Positions 1-12,095 of a DNA stretch of 64,000 bases are shown here, one piece after another. Below the pieces are notes generated by a model. That model had not been told where the DNA came from, did no database searches, and was given only the letters and a program-made list of their open reading frames with translations. The DNA lies in assembly GCA_963965975.1 (NCBI GenBank), contig OZ014424.1:1674001-1738000 (forward strand). The letters are read 5' to 3'. This DNA comes from Xestospongia bergquistia (taxonomy: Eukaryota > Porifera > Demospongiae > Haplosclerida > Petrosiidae). A program made the translations under genes and the position numbers. The stretch's first letter is position 1; every line of letters begins with the position of its first letter.

Positions 1-1234
1 AAACCACAACCCAATCATAAGACCTCTCATTTCAAGTGGAGACTGAGCTATTGTGAATTCCAAAGATGTTGGAGCAATCAAAGCTAATGAAAGTCCTATC
101 AAAATTTGAGGAATGACAGTAGCTTTGTATGAGTTTGTATCCAAAGGAAAATGTTCTTTACAAGCTATCATAATAATATAGTAAAGCAGAGTGAATAAAG
201 AAAACAACATTCCTATACCAATTCTCTTAAGCATACTAGGAATGTATCTATAGAAACATGGATATATGATCCACTGATAGAGCAGAATGTAGACTAAATA
301 CACAATAAGGCTTAGCAATTTGGTGAATACAAGCCAAGAGATAAACTGAACTTTATTATTCTCTGAATGAGGTATTTCTTGTCTTATTTCCCAAACACAA
401 CTCACACCAACTATACAAATCAATAATGGTGACAACCGAAAAAATGTCTTGACATTCTCTACCTGCTCTTCCAAGAAAGGTCCACCATATTTATCCTTAC
501 CTAAGTCTAATCTTGAAGGGTAGTCCTCCTCCCAGTAGGTTAAGGCACTGCGATTTCTAGGATACTTGTTTTTCCTAGCATAGTTAAGTACATTAGCAAT
601 CAGTTTGACAGGATTGAGGTGTAGTATCTAGCCAGTGTTTGTAGAGAAAGTTACTTATTATGACACTAGATACAGCTACTCCTGATACAACATAAGACAC
701 AATGATAACCTGTTGGATAAAATGTTGTACAATTTGTGCAGTAATATACACTACAGGTACAGTCAGTAGATGCCAATGAATAATAGCACTTAGTTCATCT
801 GCTGAAGATCCCACTGATTGATCAATATTGAATTGGACAATATTAGAACCAACACTAGAATAACCAATTACTAGAAAGATGTAACCAGCACTCAATAGTG
901 CTATAAAAACTGGGAGGAAGTCAAAAGATGTCTTCACAATAACAGCCAAGCCAATAAGTATCCATGATGCAAATACAAAATACACACCAGTAATGATAGT
1001 CTTATATCTACCTGTCTTTACATCAGCAAGTAGACCAAAGAGAGGGAATGATAAAAATATTAAACAATACCCAATATTTAAGAAAATATCATGATGTTTA
1101 ACATGACTGTCAAAGTAGTTTGCAGCAAAATTTACAATCATTACAAAGTTAGCATATATTAATGCTTCACAGAATATAAGTAGTATGACACCTCGAGAAG
1201 TAATACATTGGATCTTTCTCTTAAAACTTGACAT
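1..1234 (-). pseudogene. POT-family transporter copy 1, frameshifted, cut by window edge
   Basis: The start codon at 1232-1234 opens a frame matching the first ~205 residues of the intact array members, including the ADVKTGRYK motif and the DQSVGSSADELS segment. Near 616 about 8 bases are missing relative to 2116-3639, where an intact copy reads 'gatattatgaggtg' and this copy reads 'gaggtg'. The frame shifts and stops after 213 codons. Homology to the downstream half continues in another frame to base 1, where the window ends inside the SPLEMRGLMIGLWF region. The segment around 290-360 has the 'FTKLLSLIVY' type of variable cassette. I call it a pseudogene. An annotation joining both halves would need an artificial frameshift or intron. 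Confidence 0.85.
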
Positions 1235-2115
1235 CTTCTTAATACTTTATCTACTAAAGGATATTGTATAAAGTTCATAAAAATAACATGGCAATGTGTA
1301 CTTTTCAAATTCCAAAACTTCTTTTAACAAAGCTTAGCAAAATGCCTAGAAATGAAGATGTCAATTTCAATTTGGAATTCTTATTATAATACAACTGTTT
1401 ACTCCAAAACTGAAACATAATTATATATATATATATATAATTCTAATCTGTCTATTAAAATATATACTAGAATATTGAAACATAATTCATGACAGGAAGT
1501 CCTGTGACTACTGACAGTTAGTATATGGACTATAATTTGATTACATAGAAGTGTTGGACTCAGTATATCCTCACAATACAGAAACAATAATAATGTTTAG
1601 AGTTTGGTATCTGTGCTATAATCTCGTATTTTCAAATTGGACTTTCATGTTTTACAAATTTCTTCATTGGTATCCAGTCTATGTGAACCATGTTAGATAG
1701 ATATACACTACACACACACACACACACACATATAGTCACATACATACACATATATACATGCATGTGTATATATATACATTGGGATTACTATGCATGAAGT
1801 ATTATCATCTTATCTATAAATAGTTATTAAAATAACTGCTTAATGCACACATGATGACTCATCAGTAAACAATATAAAAGAAATTATGAGTCAATTTTAT
1901 AAGACATAATAGTAAACTATAATAAAGCAAACATTCTCCAATTTTGTAAAGATAATTGATTTATCTTAGTAGTATAAATTAACTGTCTTACATAAATCAA
2001 TTGTATATATAACTGTTTTCAATACATCAGTATTAAAATAAACATTGCATGTTACACGTTATTATTAACTTTATATGTACTCAATATAATGTTAACTTAA
2101 ACAGTATATTCAGTT
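1235..2115. other. Array spacer with AT and CA microsatellites
   Basis: No coding sequence seen. It holds the 5' flank of copy 1, a short (AT)n run near 1422-1440, a block also found in other spacers ('ccatgttttacaaatttc' near 1647), a (CA)n run near 1712-1730, and the conserved 3' flank of the next gene ('ttttcaatacatcagtatta' near 2015). Confidence 0.6.
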
Positions 2116-3639
2116 TCAGTCTGTGGACTCATCAGATAGTCCCATTTCTTTCCTGTATTCAACTTCCTGTTCAATATATCTCTCATAATGTTCCTCAACT
2201 ATCAAATGTATATTGACTTCATTCTCTCTCACTCGGAACTTGTAATGTTTAGCTAATACCAGGAACACTATCATTATGATAAGAAAAATCACACTCTTAA
2301 ATAGATAATAGTAGATATTTAGACAAATTACATCACTTTCACATTTAAAAGAATACTTTCCACTGATGTCAATAGCATAACCCAGTGCATATGCTGCAAA
2401 CCACAAACCAATCATAAGACCTCTCATTTCAAGTGGAGACTGAGCTATTGTGAATTCCAAAGATGTTGGAAAAATCAAAGCTAATGAAAATCCAAACAAA
2501 ATTTGAGGAATGACAATAGCTTTATATGAGTTTGTATCCAAAGGAAAATGTTTTTTACAAGCTATCATAATAATATAGTAAAGCAGAGTGAATAAAGAAA
2601 ACAACATTCCCAGACCAATTCTCTTAAGCATACTCGGAATGTATCTATAGAAGCATGGATATATGATCCACTGATAGAGTAGAATATAAATTGAATAAAT
2701 AAAAAAGTTTAGTAATTTGGTGAGTTCAAACCAAGAGATCAACTCACTTTCGTTACTCTGTGAATCAGATATCTCCCATCTTATTTCCCATACACAACAT
2801 AAGCCAACTATACAAATCAATAATGGTGATAACCGCAAAAATGTCTTGACATTCTCTACCTCATCCTCCAAGAAAGGTCCACCATATTTATCCTTACCTA
2901 AGTCTAATCTTGAAGGGTACTCCTCCTCCCAGTAGGTTAAGGCACTGCGATTTCTAGGATACTTGTTCTTCCTAGCATAGTTAAGTACTTTAGCAATCAG
3001 TTTGACAGGATTGATATTATGAGGTGTAGTATCTAGCCAGTGTTTGAAGAGAAAGTTACTTATTATGACACTAGATACAGCTACTCCTGATACAACATAA
3101 GACACAATGATAAACTGTTGGATAAAATGTTGTACAATTTGTGCAGTAATATACACTACAGGTACAGTCAGTAGGTGCCAATGAATAATAGCACTTAGTT
3201 CATCTGCTGAAGATCCCACTGATTGATCAATATTGAATTGGACAATATTAGACCGAACACTAGAATAACCAATTACTAGAAAGATGTAACCAGCACTAAA
3301 TAGTGCTATATAAACTGAGAACAAGTTTAAAGATGTCTTCACAATAACAGCCAAGCCAATAAGTATCCATGATGCAAATACAAAATACACACCAGTAATG
3401 ATAGTCTTATATCTACCTGTCTTTACATCAGCAAGTAGACCAAAGAGAGGAAATGATAAAAATATTAAACAATACCCAATATTTAAGAAAAAATCATGAT
3501 GTTTAACATGACTGTCAAAGTAGTTTGCAGCAAAATTTCGAATCATTACAAAATTAGTATACATTAAAGCTTCCCAGAATATAAGTAGTATGACACCTCG
3601 AGAAGTAAGACATTGGATCTTTCTCTTAAAAGTTGACAT
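2116..3639 (-). CDS. POT/SLC15-like peptide transporter, intact copy
   Basis: This single uninterrupted frame encodes 507 residues. Family placement rests on three POT hallmarks: the GLLADVKTGRYKT loop after TM2 (residues ~67-79, the MFS/POT 'ADxxxGRYKTI' motif), a 'GYSSVRSNIVQFNIDQ' stretch matching the POT 'GGIKPNxxxFGADQ' region, and a central cytoplasmic block NPVKLI...YARK...RSALTYWEEEYPSRLDLGKDKYGGPF (210-256). The distal half carries TSLEFTIAQSPLEMRGLMIG (391-410). The hydrophobicity pattern suggests about 12 membrane helices. The family moves di- and tripeptides or related solutes with protons; the substrate here is unknown. TM1 reads WEALMYTNF, so the usual ExxERFxYY motif is reduced to one glutamate at residue 23 with no arginine. 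The variable segment at 291-310 is the SELISWFELTKLL type, and this is the only intact copy with it. The start is the first ATG in frame, shared across the array. Confidence 0.85.
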   Translation of the reverse strand: MSTFKRKIQCLTSRGVILLIFWEALMYTNFVMIRNFAANYFDSHVKHHDFFLNIGYCLIFLSFPLFGLLADVKTGRYKTIITGVYFVFASWILIGLAVIVKTSLNLFSVYIALFSAGYIFLVIGYSSVRSNIVQFNIDQSVGSSADELSAIIHWHLLTVPVVYITAQIVQHFIQQFIIVSYVVSGVAVSSVIISNFLFKHWLDTTPHNINPVKLIAKVLNYARKNKYPRNRSALTYWEEEYPSRLDLGKDKYGGPFLEDEVENVKTFLRLSPLLICIVGLCCVWEIRWEISDSQSNESELISWFELTKLLNFFIYSIYILLYQWIIYPCFYRYIPSMLKRIGLGMLFSLFTLLYYIIMIACKKHFPLDTNSYKAIVIPQILFGFSLALIFPTSLEFTIAQSPLEMRGLMIGLWFAAYALGYAIDISGKYSFKCESDVICLNIYYYLFKSVIFLIIMIVFLVLAKHYKFRVRENEVNIHLIVEEHYERYIEQEVEYRKEMGLSDESTD

Positions 3640-4529
3640 CTTCTTAATACTTTATCTACTAAAGGAGATTGTATAAAGTTCATAATGATAACATAGCAAT
3701 GTGTTGTTTTCAAATTGCAAAACTTAAGACTACTGAGAATTAGCATGAAAATAACATAGCTAGGTATTGTTTTCAAATTGCAAAACTTTCTTTTAACAAT
3801 ATAAATACAACTGTTTGCTCCCTAACTGAAATGTAAGTATAAATTTTTCAAAATTGTCTATTGAATTACTAAATATATGCTATATAGATATTGAAAAAAA
3901 TCTATATTACAATGAATCATAAGAGTACTGAGAATTAGCATTAAAATAACATAGCTAGGTGTTGTTTTCAAATTCCAATGCTTCAATGCATATAAGGTAA
4001 TGTTGATTTAGTTTTTGTTTTTTACTTATAGTTAGTATTAGTTAGTTTTGACCTCTTTACAGTTACTTTTAGTTAGTTATAGTTAGTTTTTGGTATTTTG
4101 TAGTTAGTATTAGTTAATTTTGCTTCTGTAGTTAGTTCTATTTAGTTATTTATAGCAGTAAGTATTTTAGTTATTACAAGTTATAGTTAATATAGTTAAT
4201 ATAGATAAAGTATTGGGCAATATGCTTAATAGAAATGATTAGACAATGTACAAAAGTAGGTACAGTTCAAGGTTTTCTATCATCAATGTATACAATGATT
4301 TCTGTATTACTTTCATTCAGTTGACTCATCCCTCCATTATTGCATATAATAAGTACTTGGTTCACGATATAATTTGGACTAAAGTCTATTAAGCATACTG
4401 CTAAATAATTTATTAGCTTTATACTATTATTCAAATTAAGTAATCTGTATGTACTAAAGGTCTAAAAGGGTTTCAGTTTCAATTATATTTGACTAAAACA
4501 ACACTACTATAGAAAAAAAACACACAAAA
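3640..4529. other. Array spacer with TAGTTA-rich block
   Basis: No gene seen. It holds the conserved 5' flank of the 2116-3639 gene, a degenerate TAGTTA/TAGTAT-rich block at about 4010-4200 that recurs in other spacers, and a block 'gggtttcagtttcaattata' near 4468. That block abuts the truncated 3' end of the next pseudogene through an A-rich junction at 4510-4535. Confidence 0.6.
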
Positions 4530-5579
4530 AAGAAAAAAACATTCCCATACCAATTCTCTTAAGCATACTAGGAATATACTTATAGAAACATGGATATATG
4601 ATCCACTGATAGAATAGAATGTAAAGTAAATAAACAATAAGGCTTAGTAATTTGGTGAATACAAACCAAAAGATCAACTGAATTTTGTTACTGTGTGAAT
4701 CAGATGTCTCCCATCTTATTTCCCACACACAACATAAGCCAACTACACAAATCAATAATGGTGACAACCACAAAAATGTCTTGACATTCTCTACCTGCTC
4801 TTCCAAGAAAGGTCCATCATATTTATCCTTACCCAAGTCTAATCTTGAAGGGTGGTCCTCCTCCCAGTAGGTCAAGACACTGTGATTTCTAGGATATTTG
4901 TTCTTCCTAGCATAGTTAAGTACTTTAGCAATCAATTTGACAGGATTGATATTGTGAGGTGTAGTATCTAGCAAGTGTTTTAAGAATAAGTTACTTATTA
5001 TGACACTAGATACAGCTACTCCTGATACAACATAAGATGCAATGATAAACTGTAACATTAAGCATTGAGCAACTTGTGCAGTAATATACACTACAGGTAC
5101 AGTCAGTAGGTGCCAATAAATAATAGCACTTAGTTCATCTGCTGATGATCCCACTGATTGATCAATATTGAATTGGACAATATTAGAACGAACACTAGAA
5201 TAACCAATTACTAGAAAGATGTAACCAGCACTAAATAGTGTTATAAATACTGGGAACAAGTTTAAAGATGTCTTCACAAAACAGCCAAGCCACTAAGTAT
5301 CCATGATGCAAATACAAAATACACACCAGTAATGATAGTCCTATATCTACCTGTCTTTACATCAGCAAGTAGACCAAAGAGAGGGAATGACAAAAATATT
5401 AAACAATACCCAATATTTAAGAAAATACTGTTATGTTTAACATGACTGTCAAAATAGCTTGCTGCAAAATTCATCATCATTACAACATTAGCATATATTA
5501 AGGCATGCCAGAATATAAGTAACATGACACCACGAGAAGGATGGCATTGGATCTTTCTCTTAAAACTTGACATCTTCAT
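4530..5579 (-). pseudogene. POT-family transporter copy 3, frameshifted and 3'-truncated
   Basis: The N-terminal frame starts at 5579 (ATG AAG ATG) and gives the 'WHALIYANVVMMMNF' TM1 subtype. A one-base deletion near 5278 ('cacaaaacagcc' against 'cacaataacagcc') shifts the frame after about 100 codons. The second frame continues to residue ~350 and then runs into A-rich sequence and a spacer block, so the last ~155 residues, including the SPLEMRGLM region, are missing. The variable cassette is the IQLIFWFVFTKLLSLIVY type. Both lesions support a dead copy. Confidence 0.88.
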
Positions 5580-6976
5580 AATACTTCATCTAGATTGTAT
5601 AAAGTTCATAATGGTAACATAGCTAGGTGTTGTTTTCAAATTACAAAACTTCTTTTAACAATATAAATACAACTGTTTACTCCCAAAACTGAAAAGTAAG
5701 TATAAATTTTTCAAAACTGTCTATTGAATAAGTAAATATATGCTATAGAATATTGAAAAATATATATATTACAACAAATCATAAGACTATTGAGAATTAG
5801 CATTAAAATAACATAGCTAGGTGTTGTTTTCAAATTCCAATGCTTCAATGCATATAGGGTAATGTTGATTTAGTTTTTGTTTTTTTACTTATAGTTTGTA
5901 TTAGTTGGTTTAGACTTTTTTTTACAGTTACTTTTAGTTAGTTATAGTTAGTTTTTGGTATTTTCAAGTTATATAGTATTAGTTAATTTGCTTCTGGAAT
6001 TAATTCTACTTAGTTATTTATAGCAGTAAGTATTTTAGTTATTACAAGTTATAGTTAATATAGTTAATATCGATAAAGTATTGGGCAATATTCCAAAATA
6101 AATTGATTAGACAATGTACAAAAGTAGGTAAAGTTCAAGGTTTTCTATCATCAATGTATGCATTGATTTCTGTATTATTTTCATTTAGTTGACTCATCCT
6201 ACCATTATTGTATATAATAAGTATTTGGTTCATGATGTAACTTGGACAAATATCTATTAAGCATACTGCTAATCTTGTCCCACTGGGCTCCCATGTTTTA
6301 CAATTTCCTCATTGACAGTCTGTTTATGTAAACTGTGATACACACACAAACGTATATATAACACATATGTGACCTGATTTGCAAAAAGGGACCACTTCTG
6401 TCAAAACATATGTGACCTGATTTGTGACAAATCACCTGTTCAAACATCTCAAAAAACAGTTTTGTATACATACTGTTGTTATATATGCATAACTATTCTA
6501 TATGTATGCAAAACTGTTTTTAGTATTTTTTAACATTGTTTTTTATCACAAATCAGGTCACAAATGTTTTGACAGAAGTGGTCCTTTTTTGCAAATCAGG
6601 TCACATATAGACAACACATATACACATGTATATGTATACATAAACATACAATGCATGAGACATTAACACTTTGTCTATAAATGTCTCATTAAATTAACTG
6701 AATAATGAACATATGGTGATTATCAGTAAGCAAAATAAACAAATTAAGAATAAATTTCATAAGAAACAATGACAACATTTAATAAAAAACTCACTCTGCA
6801 ATTTTAACAAGTTAATTGACTTATATTAGTAATGTGAATTAACTGTCTTACAAAAAAGTAACTGTATATATAACTGTTTTCAATACATCAGTATTAACAT
6901 GAATTTTGTATGTTACATATTATTATTAACTTTATATGTACTCAATATAATGTTAACTAAAGCAGTATATTCAATT
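5580..6976. other. Array spacer with repeat blocks and a MITE
   Basis: No gene seen. It contains the 5' flank of copy 3, a TAGTTA-rich block (about 5870-6065), the 'cccactgggc' block (about 6278-6340), the inverted-repeat element annotated separately at 6368-6605, and the conserved 3' flank of copy 4 from about 6630. Confidence 0.6.
6368..6605. mobile_element. MITE-like inverted-repeat element with TA target duplication
   Basis: The 238-base element begins TGTGACCTGATTTGCAAAAA and ends with its complement. The outer ~45 bases pair almost perfectly, through the 'ccacttctgtcaaaaca' / 'tgttttgacagaagtgg' stretch, and weaker pairing continues inwards. It is flanked by TA on both sides (6366-6367 and 6606-6607). 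Paralogous spacers near 16,320-16,340 and 23,223-23,245 read straight through the same flanks without it, so they act as empty sites. There is no coding capacity. TA duplication plus long terminal inverted repeats fits a non-autonomous Tc1/mariner-type element. The superfamily assignment is inference. Confidence 0.85.
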
Positions 6977-8503
6977 TCAGTCTGTGGACTCATCTAATAG
7001 TTCTATTTCCTTCCTGTATTCAACTTCCTGTTCAAAATATCTCTCATAATGTTCCTCAGCTATCAAATGTATATTGACTTCATTCTCTCTCACTCGGAAC
7101 TTGTAACGTTTAGCTAATACCAGGAACACTATCATTATGATAAGAAAAAACACAATCTTAAATACATAGTAGTAGAGATTTTGACAGATTACATCACTTT
7201 CACATTTAAAAGAATACTTTCCACTGATGTTAATAGCATAACCCAGTGCATATGCTGCAAACCATAACCCAATCATAAGACCTCTCATTTCAAGTGGAGA
7301 CTGAGCTATTGTGAACTCCAAAGATGTTGAAACAATCAAAGCTAATGAAAATCCAAACAAAATTTGAGGAATGACAATAGCTTTGTATGAGTTTGTATCC
7401 AAAGGAAAATGTTCTTTACAAGCTATCATAATAATATAGTAAAGTAGAGTGAATAAAGAAAAAAACATTCCCATACCAATTCTCTTAAGCATACTAGGAA
7501 TGTACCTATAGAAATATGGATATATGATCCACTGATAGAGTAGAATATAAATTGAATAAATAAAAAAGTTTAGAGAATCAGTAAGTACAAACAAAGAAAT
7601 GAACTGCATTTTTTTACTCTGTGAATCAGATATCTCCCATCTTATTTCCCACACACAACATAAGCCAACTATACAAATCAATAATGGTGACAACCGGAAA
7701 AATGTCTTGACATTCTCTACCTGCTCTTCCAAGAAAGGTCCACCATATTTATCCTTACCCAAGTCTAATCTTGAAGGGTAGTCTTCCTACCAGTAGGTTA
7801 AGGCACTACGATTTCTAGGATACATATTCTTCCTAGCATAGTTAAGTACATTAGCAATCAGTTTGATAGGATTGATATTATGAGGTGTAGTATCTAGCCA
7901 GTGTTTAAAGAGAAAGTTACTTATTATGACACTAGACACAGCTACTCCTGATACAACATAGGACACGATGATAAACTGTTCAATTAAACATTGAGCAATT
8001 TGTGCAGTAATATACACTACAGGTATAGTCAGTAGGTGCCAATGAATAATAGCACTTAGTTCATCTGCTGAAGATCCTACTGATTGATCAATATTGAATT
8101 GGACAATATTAGACCGAATACTAGAATAACCAATTACTTGAAAGATGTAACCAGTACTAAATAGTGTTATATAAACTGGGAACAAGTTTAAAGATGTCCT
8201 TACAATGACTGCTAAGCCACCAAGTATCCATGATGCAAATAAGAGGTATATACCAGTAATGATAGTCTTATATCTACCTGTCTTTACATCAGCAAGTAGA
8301 CCAAAGAGAGGGAATGACAAAAATATTAGACAATACCCAATATTTAAGAAAATACTGTTATGTTTTTTAACATGACTGTCAAAGTAGCTTGCAGCAAAAT
8401 TTCGAATCATTACAAAATTAGCATATATTAAGGCTTCCCAGAGAATAACTAACATGACACCACGAGAAGTAAGGCATTGAATCTTTCTCTTAAAACTTGA
8501 CAT
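6977..8503 (-). pseudogene. POT-family transporter copy 4 with one nonsense codon
   Basis: The frame is full length from ATG at 8503 to a normal terminus, with one interruption. The glutamate codon after RSALTYW is TAG (forward bases 7787-7789, 'cta' where intact copies have 'ctc'). One extra lysine codon follows HVK near 8367. Both halves otherwise keep frame and all family motifs. TM1 is the WEALIYANFVMIRNF subtype and the variable segment is the KKMQFISLFVLTDSL type. A single G-to-T change explains the loss, so it is either a very young pseudogene, a segregating null allele or a sequencing error. Confidence 0.85.
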
Positions 8504-10328
8504 CTTCAATACTTTATCTTATGAAGCTCACAAATATAACACAGTCAAGTGTTGTTTTGAAATTGAAAGCTTCTTTTAACAATATACAGTTAGTTTTATC
8601 GCATTACTTATTATAAACACAACTGTTTACTCCCAAACTGAACATAAGTATAAATTATTTAAAACTGTCTATTCAATAGTAAACACGAATCATAAGACTA
8701 TTGACAGTTAGCATATATTGACTATAACTTGATTATGCAGTATACTGAGTATTGGACTCAGTATACATACTAGATTATAGAACATAGATTAAAAGAGACA
8801 AAAAGTTAATAAAAATAACATAGCCAGGTGTTGTTTTCAAATTCCAATGCTTCAATGCATATAGGGTAATGTTGATTTAGTCGTTTTAAGTATTTGTTGG
8901 TTTTGACCACTTAGTGATTACTTTTAGTTAGTTATAAGTTAGTTTTTGGTATTTTGTAGTTAGTATTAGTTATTAATTTGCTTCTGGAGTTTTATTCTAT
9001 TTAGTTATTTATAGCAGTAAGTATTTTAGTTATTACAAGTTATAGTGAATATAGTTAATAATTTAATATAGATAAAGTATTGGGCAATATGCTTAATAGT
9101 AATGATTAGACAAATGTACAAAACAACATTATAATATAGAAATTATATTAAATTATAATTAATCATTAATAATACATACATACTTACATAGATATATACA
9201 CACATATATGCATACATACATACATACATATACATATATATGTATACATGTTTATATACATATAACAGTTCAAAGTCTTTATACAATATAGGATTACTTC
9301 TTATAATGCAACATTTTGCTTCCAAAGTAAAACACATATATACATTATTCACAACAGTCCATTGAAATAGTAGCCATATGCTAACATAATCCATGACAAC
9401 GAGTCCTAAGACTATTGACAGTTAGCATATTGACTATAATTTGATTATGTAGAACTGTTGGACTCAAGATTATAGAAGACAATGTAAAAAAGACAAAAAG
9501 GCTCAGAATTCAACCTCGGGCTATCTACTAAATTTGCTTAAAATTCATTGATATTGTTAACATGACATAACAGACTGTATATCCTCACAATACAGTAATA
9601 ATAATAACATAGAAAGATAATGGAACTGGACAAACAAATTACGAATTCTATTCAAAAAACAATAGAGTCAGATGTAACAAGTATCATTGATGTGTACATG
9701 CTATATAAAATTACCAACTAAGAATTTTGTAAAATATATCATCCTCAGTCCTCAGATAATATCTTTTACTATGGAGCCCAGTGGGACAATCTGAACCTGA
9801 GGTCACATGCATAATCCAATATTTAAAACTTAGGATTTGGAATCACTCTTGTCCCACTGGGCTTCCATGCATGTTTTACAAATTTCCTCATTGACAGCCT
9901 GTTTATGTAAACCATGATGTATATACATATATAAACACATATGGACTATGCACATACAAATGTATATGTATGCATGAACATACTATGTATGAAATATTAA
10001 CTTTGTCTACAAATGTCTCATTAAATTAACTGAATAATGAAGTATTATCTTGTTATCTATAAATGGTTATTAAAATAACTGCTTAATGCACACATGATGA
10101 CTCATCAGTAAACTAAATAAACAAAATTAAGAATAAATTTCATAAGACACAATGACAACACTTAATAAAACACTCACTCTGCAATTTGAACAAGTTAATT
10201 GACCTATATTAGTAATGTGAATTAATTGTCTTATAAAATCAATACATCAGTATTAACATAAACTTTACATGTTATTATTAGCTTTACATTTACTAAATAT
10301 ACTGTGGACTTTAACAGTATATTCAGTT
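8504..10328. other. Array spacer with hairpin block and microsatellites
   Basis: No gene seen. In order it holds the copy-4 5' flank, a TAGTTA-rich block (about 8880-9060), TACA/TATA microsatellites (about 9165-9260), a block conserved in other spacers (about 9400-9720), a ~98-base hairpin (9771-9868, listed separately) and the conserved 3' flank of the next gene. Confidence 0.6.
9771..9868. repeat. Spacer hairpin with 19-20 base arms
   Basis: The left arm ATGGAGCCCAGTGGGACAA (9771-9789) is complementary, with one inserted base, to the right arm TTGTCCCACTGGGCTTCCAT (9849-9868). A near-identical copy lies at 26,664-26,761. Versions with a decayed left arm lie near 19,637, 32,360 and 37,845. 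Confidence 0.75.
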
Positions 10329-11852
10329 TCAGTCTGTGGACTCATCTGATATTCCTATTTCATTCCTGTATTCAACTTCTTGTTCAATATATCTCTCATA
10401 ATGTTCCTCAGCTATCAAATGTATATTCACTTCATTCTCTCTCACTCGAAACTTGTAATGTTTAGCTAATACCAGGAACACTATCATTATGATAAGAAAA
10501 ACCACAATCTTAAATACATAATAGTAGAGATTTTGACGGATTACATCACTTTCACATTTAAAAGAATACTTTCCACTGATGTTAATAGCATGACCCAGTG
10601 CATATGCTGCAAACCACAACCCAATCATAAGACCTCTCATTTCAAGTGGAGACTGAGCTATTGTGAATTCCAAAGATGTTGGAATAATCAAAGCTAATGA
10701 AAATCCAAACAAAATTTGAGGAATGACAATAGCTTTGTATGAGTTTGTATCCAAAGGAAAGTGTTCTTTGCAAGCTATCATAATAATATAGTAAAGTAGA
10801 GTGAATAAAGGAAGGAGCATTCCAAGACCAATTCTCTTAAGCATACTAGGAATGTATCTATAGAAATATGGATATATGATCCACTGATAGAGTAAAATAT
10901 AAATTGAATAAATAAAAAAGTTTAAAGAATCAGTAAGTACAAACAAAGAAACGAACTGCATTTTTTTACTTTGTGAATCAGATATTTCTAATCTTATTTC
11001 CCATACACAACATAAGCCAACCATACAAATCAATAATGGTGACAACCGAAAAAATGTCTTGACATTCTCTACATGGTCTTCCAAGAAAGGTCCACCATAT
11101 TTATCCTTACCTAAGTCTAATCTTGAAGGGTACTCCTCCTCCCAGTAGGTTAAGGCACTACGATTTCTAGGATATTTGTTCTTCCTTGCATAGTTAAGTA
11201 CATTAGCAATCAGTTTGACAGGATTGATATTATGAGGTGTAGTATCTAGCCAGTGTTTAAAGAGAAAGTTACTTATTATGACACTAGATACAGCTACTCC
11301 TGATACAACATAAGACACAATGATAAACTGTTCAATTAAACATTGGACAATTTGTGCAGTAATATACACTACAGGTACAGTCAGTAGGTGCCAATGAATA
11401 ATAGCACTTAGTTCATCTGCTGAGGATCCCACTGATTGATCAATATTGAATTGGACAATATTAGAACGAACACTAGAATAACCAATTACTTGAAAGATGA
11501 AACCAGCACTAAATAGTGCTATATAAACTGGGAACAAGTTTAAAGATGTCTTTACAATAACAGCCAAGCCACTAAGTATCCATGATGTAAATATAAAATA
11601 CACACCAGTAATGATAGTCTTATATCTACCTGTCTTTACATCAGCAAGTAGACCAAAGAGAGGGAATGACAAAAATATTAAACAATACCCAATATTTAAG
11701 AAAATACTGTTATGTTTAACATGACTGCGAAAGTAGCTTGCAGCAAAATTTGTCATCATTTTAAAATTAGCATATACTAAGGCTTGCCAGAATATAAGTA
11801 ACATGACACCACGAGAAGTAAGACATTGGATCTTTCTCTTAAAACTTGACAT
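10329..11852 (-). CDS. POT/SLC15-like peptide transporter, intact copy
   Basis: Uninterrupted 507-residue frame with all POT motifs: ADVKTGRYK at 70-78, VRSNIVQFNIDQ at 128-139, PRNRSALTYWEEEYPSRLDL at 228-247 and SPLEMRGLMIG at 401-411. The TM1 position that is glutamate in the 2116-3639 copy is glutamine here (FWQALVYANF, residue 23), followed by KMMTNF. The variable cassette is the KKMQFVSLFVLTDSLNFF type. Substitutions seen only in this intact copy include an arginine for aspartate in the extracellular FRSHVKHN segment. The coding sequence has no intron. The C-terminal ~40 residues are hydrophilic and glutamate-rich, a probable cytoplasmic tail. Confidence 0.85.
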   Translation of the reverse strand: MSSFKRKIQCLTSRGVMLLIFWQALVYANFKMMTNFAASYFRSHVKHNSIFLNIGYCLIFLSFPLFGLLADVKTGRYKTIITGVYFIFTSWILSGLAVIVKTSLNLFPVYIALFSAGFIFQVIGYSSVRSNIVQFNIDQSVGSSADELSAIIHWHLLTVPVVYITAQIVQCLIEQFIIVSYVVSGVAVSSVIISNFLFKHWLDTTPHNINPVKLIANVLNYARKNKYPRNRSALTYWEEEYPSRLDLGKDKYGGPFLEDHVENVKTFFRLSPLLICMVGLCCVWEIRLEISDSQSKKMQFVSLFVLTDSLNFFIYSIYILLYQWIIYPYFYRYIPSMLKRIGLGMLLPLFTLLYYIIMIACKEHFPLDTNSYKAIVIPQILFGFSLALIIPTSLEFTIAQSPLEMRGLMIGLWFAAYALGHAINISGKYSFKCESDVIRQNLYYYVFKIVVFLIIMIVFLVLAKHYKFRVRENEVNIHLIAEEHYERYIEQEVEYRNEIGISDESTD

Positions 11853-12047
11853 CTTCTTTATACTTCAAATTCATAAAATAAGATAGCTATGTGTTGTTTT
11901 CAAATTACAAAACTTCTTTTAAAAAACATTAGTGTAACTATTGCAAATGAAGAGATAACTTTCAATTTGGATATTGATCCAAAAATAACTGTTTAATACA
12001 AAACTTAATTATATATAATTATATTATATAAAACATAATTATATATA

Positions 12048-12095
<48 letters not shown>

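Noticed and set aside
7599..7781. A ~60-codon plus-strand frame (MNCIFLLCESD...) recurring antisense to the transporters, also at 17321, 24226, 27836, 33525 and 39007
   Set aside because: It is conserved only because the opposite strand is coding. It lies wholly inside transporter exons and shows no start context or codon pattern of its own.
9143..9394. Minus-strand frame rich in YMYVCMYAYMCVY
   Set aside because: Translation of a TACA/TATA microsatellite, with no family resemblance.
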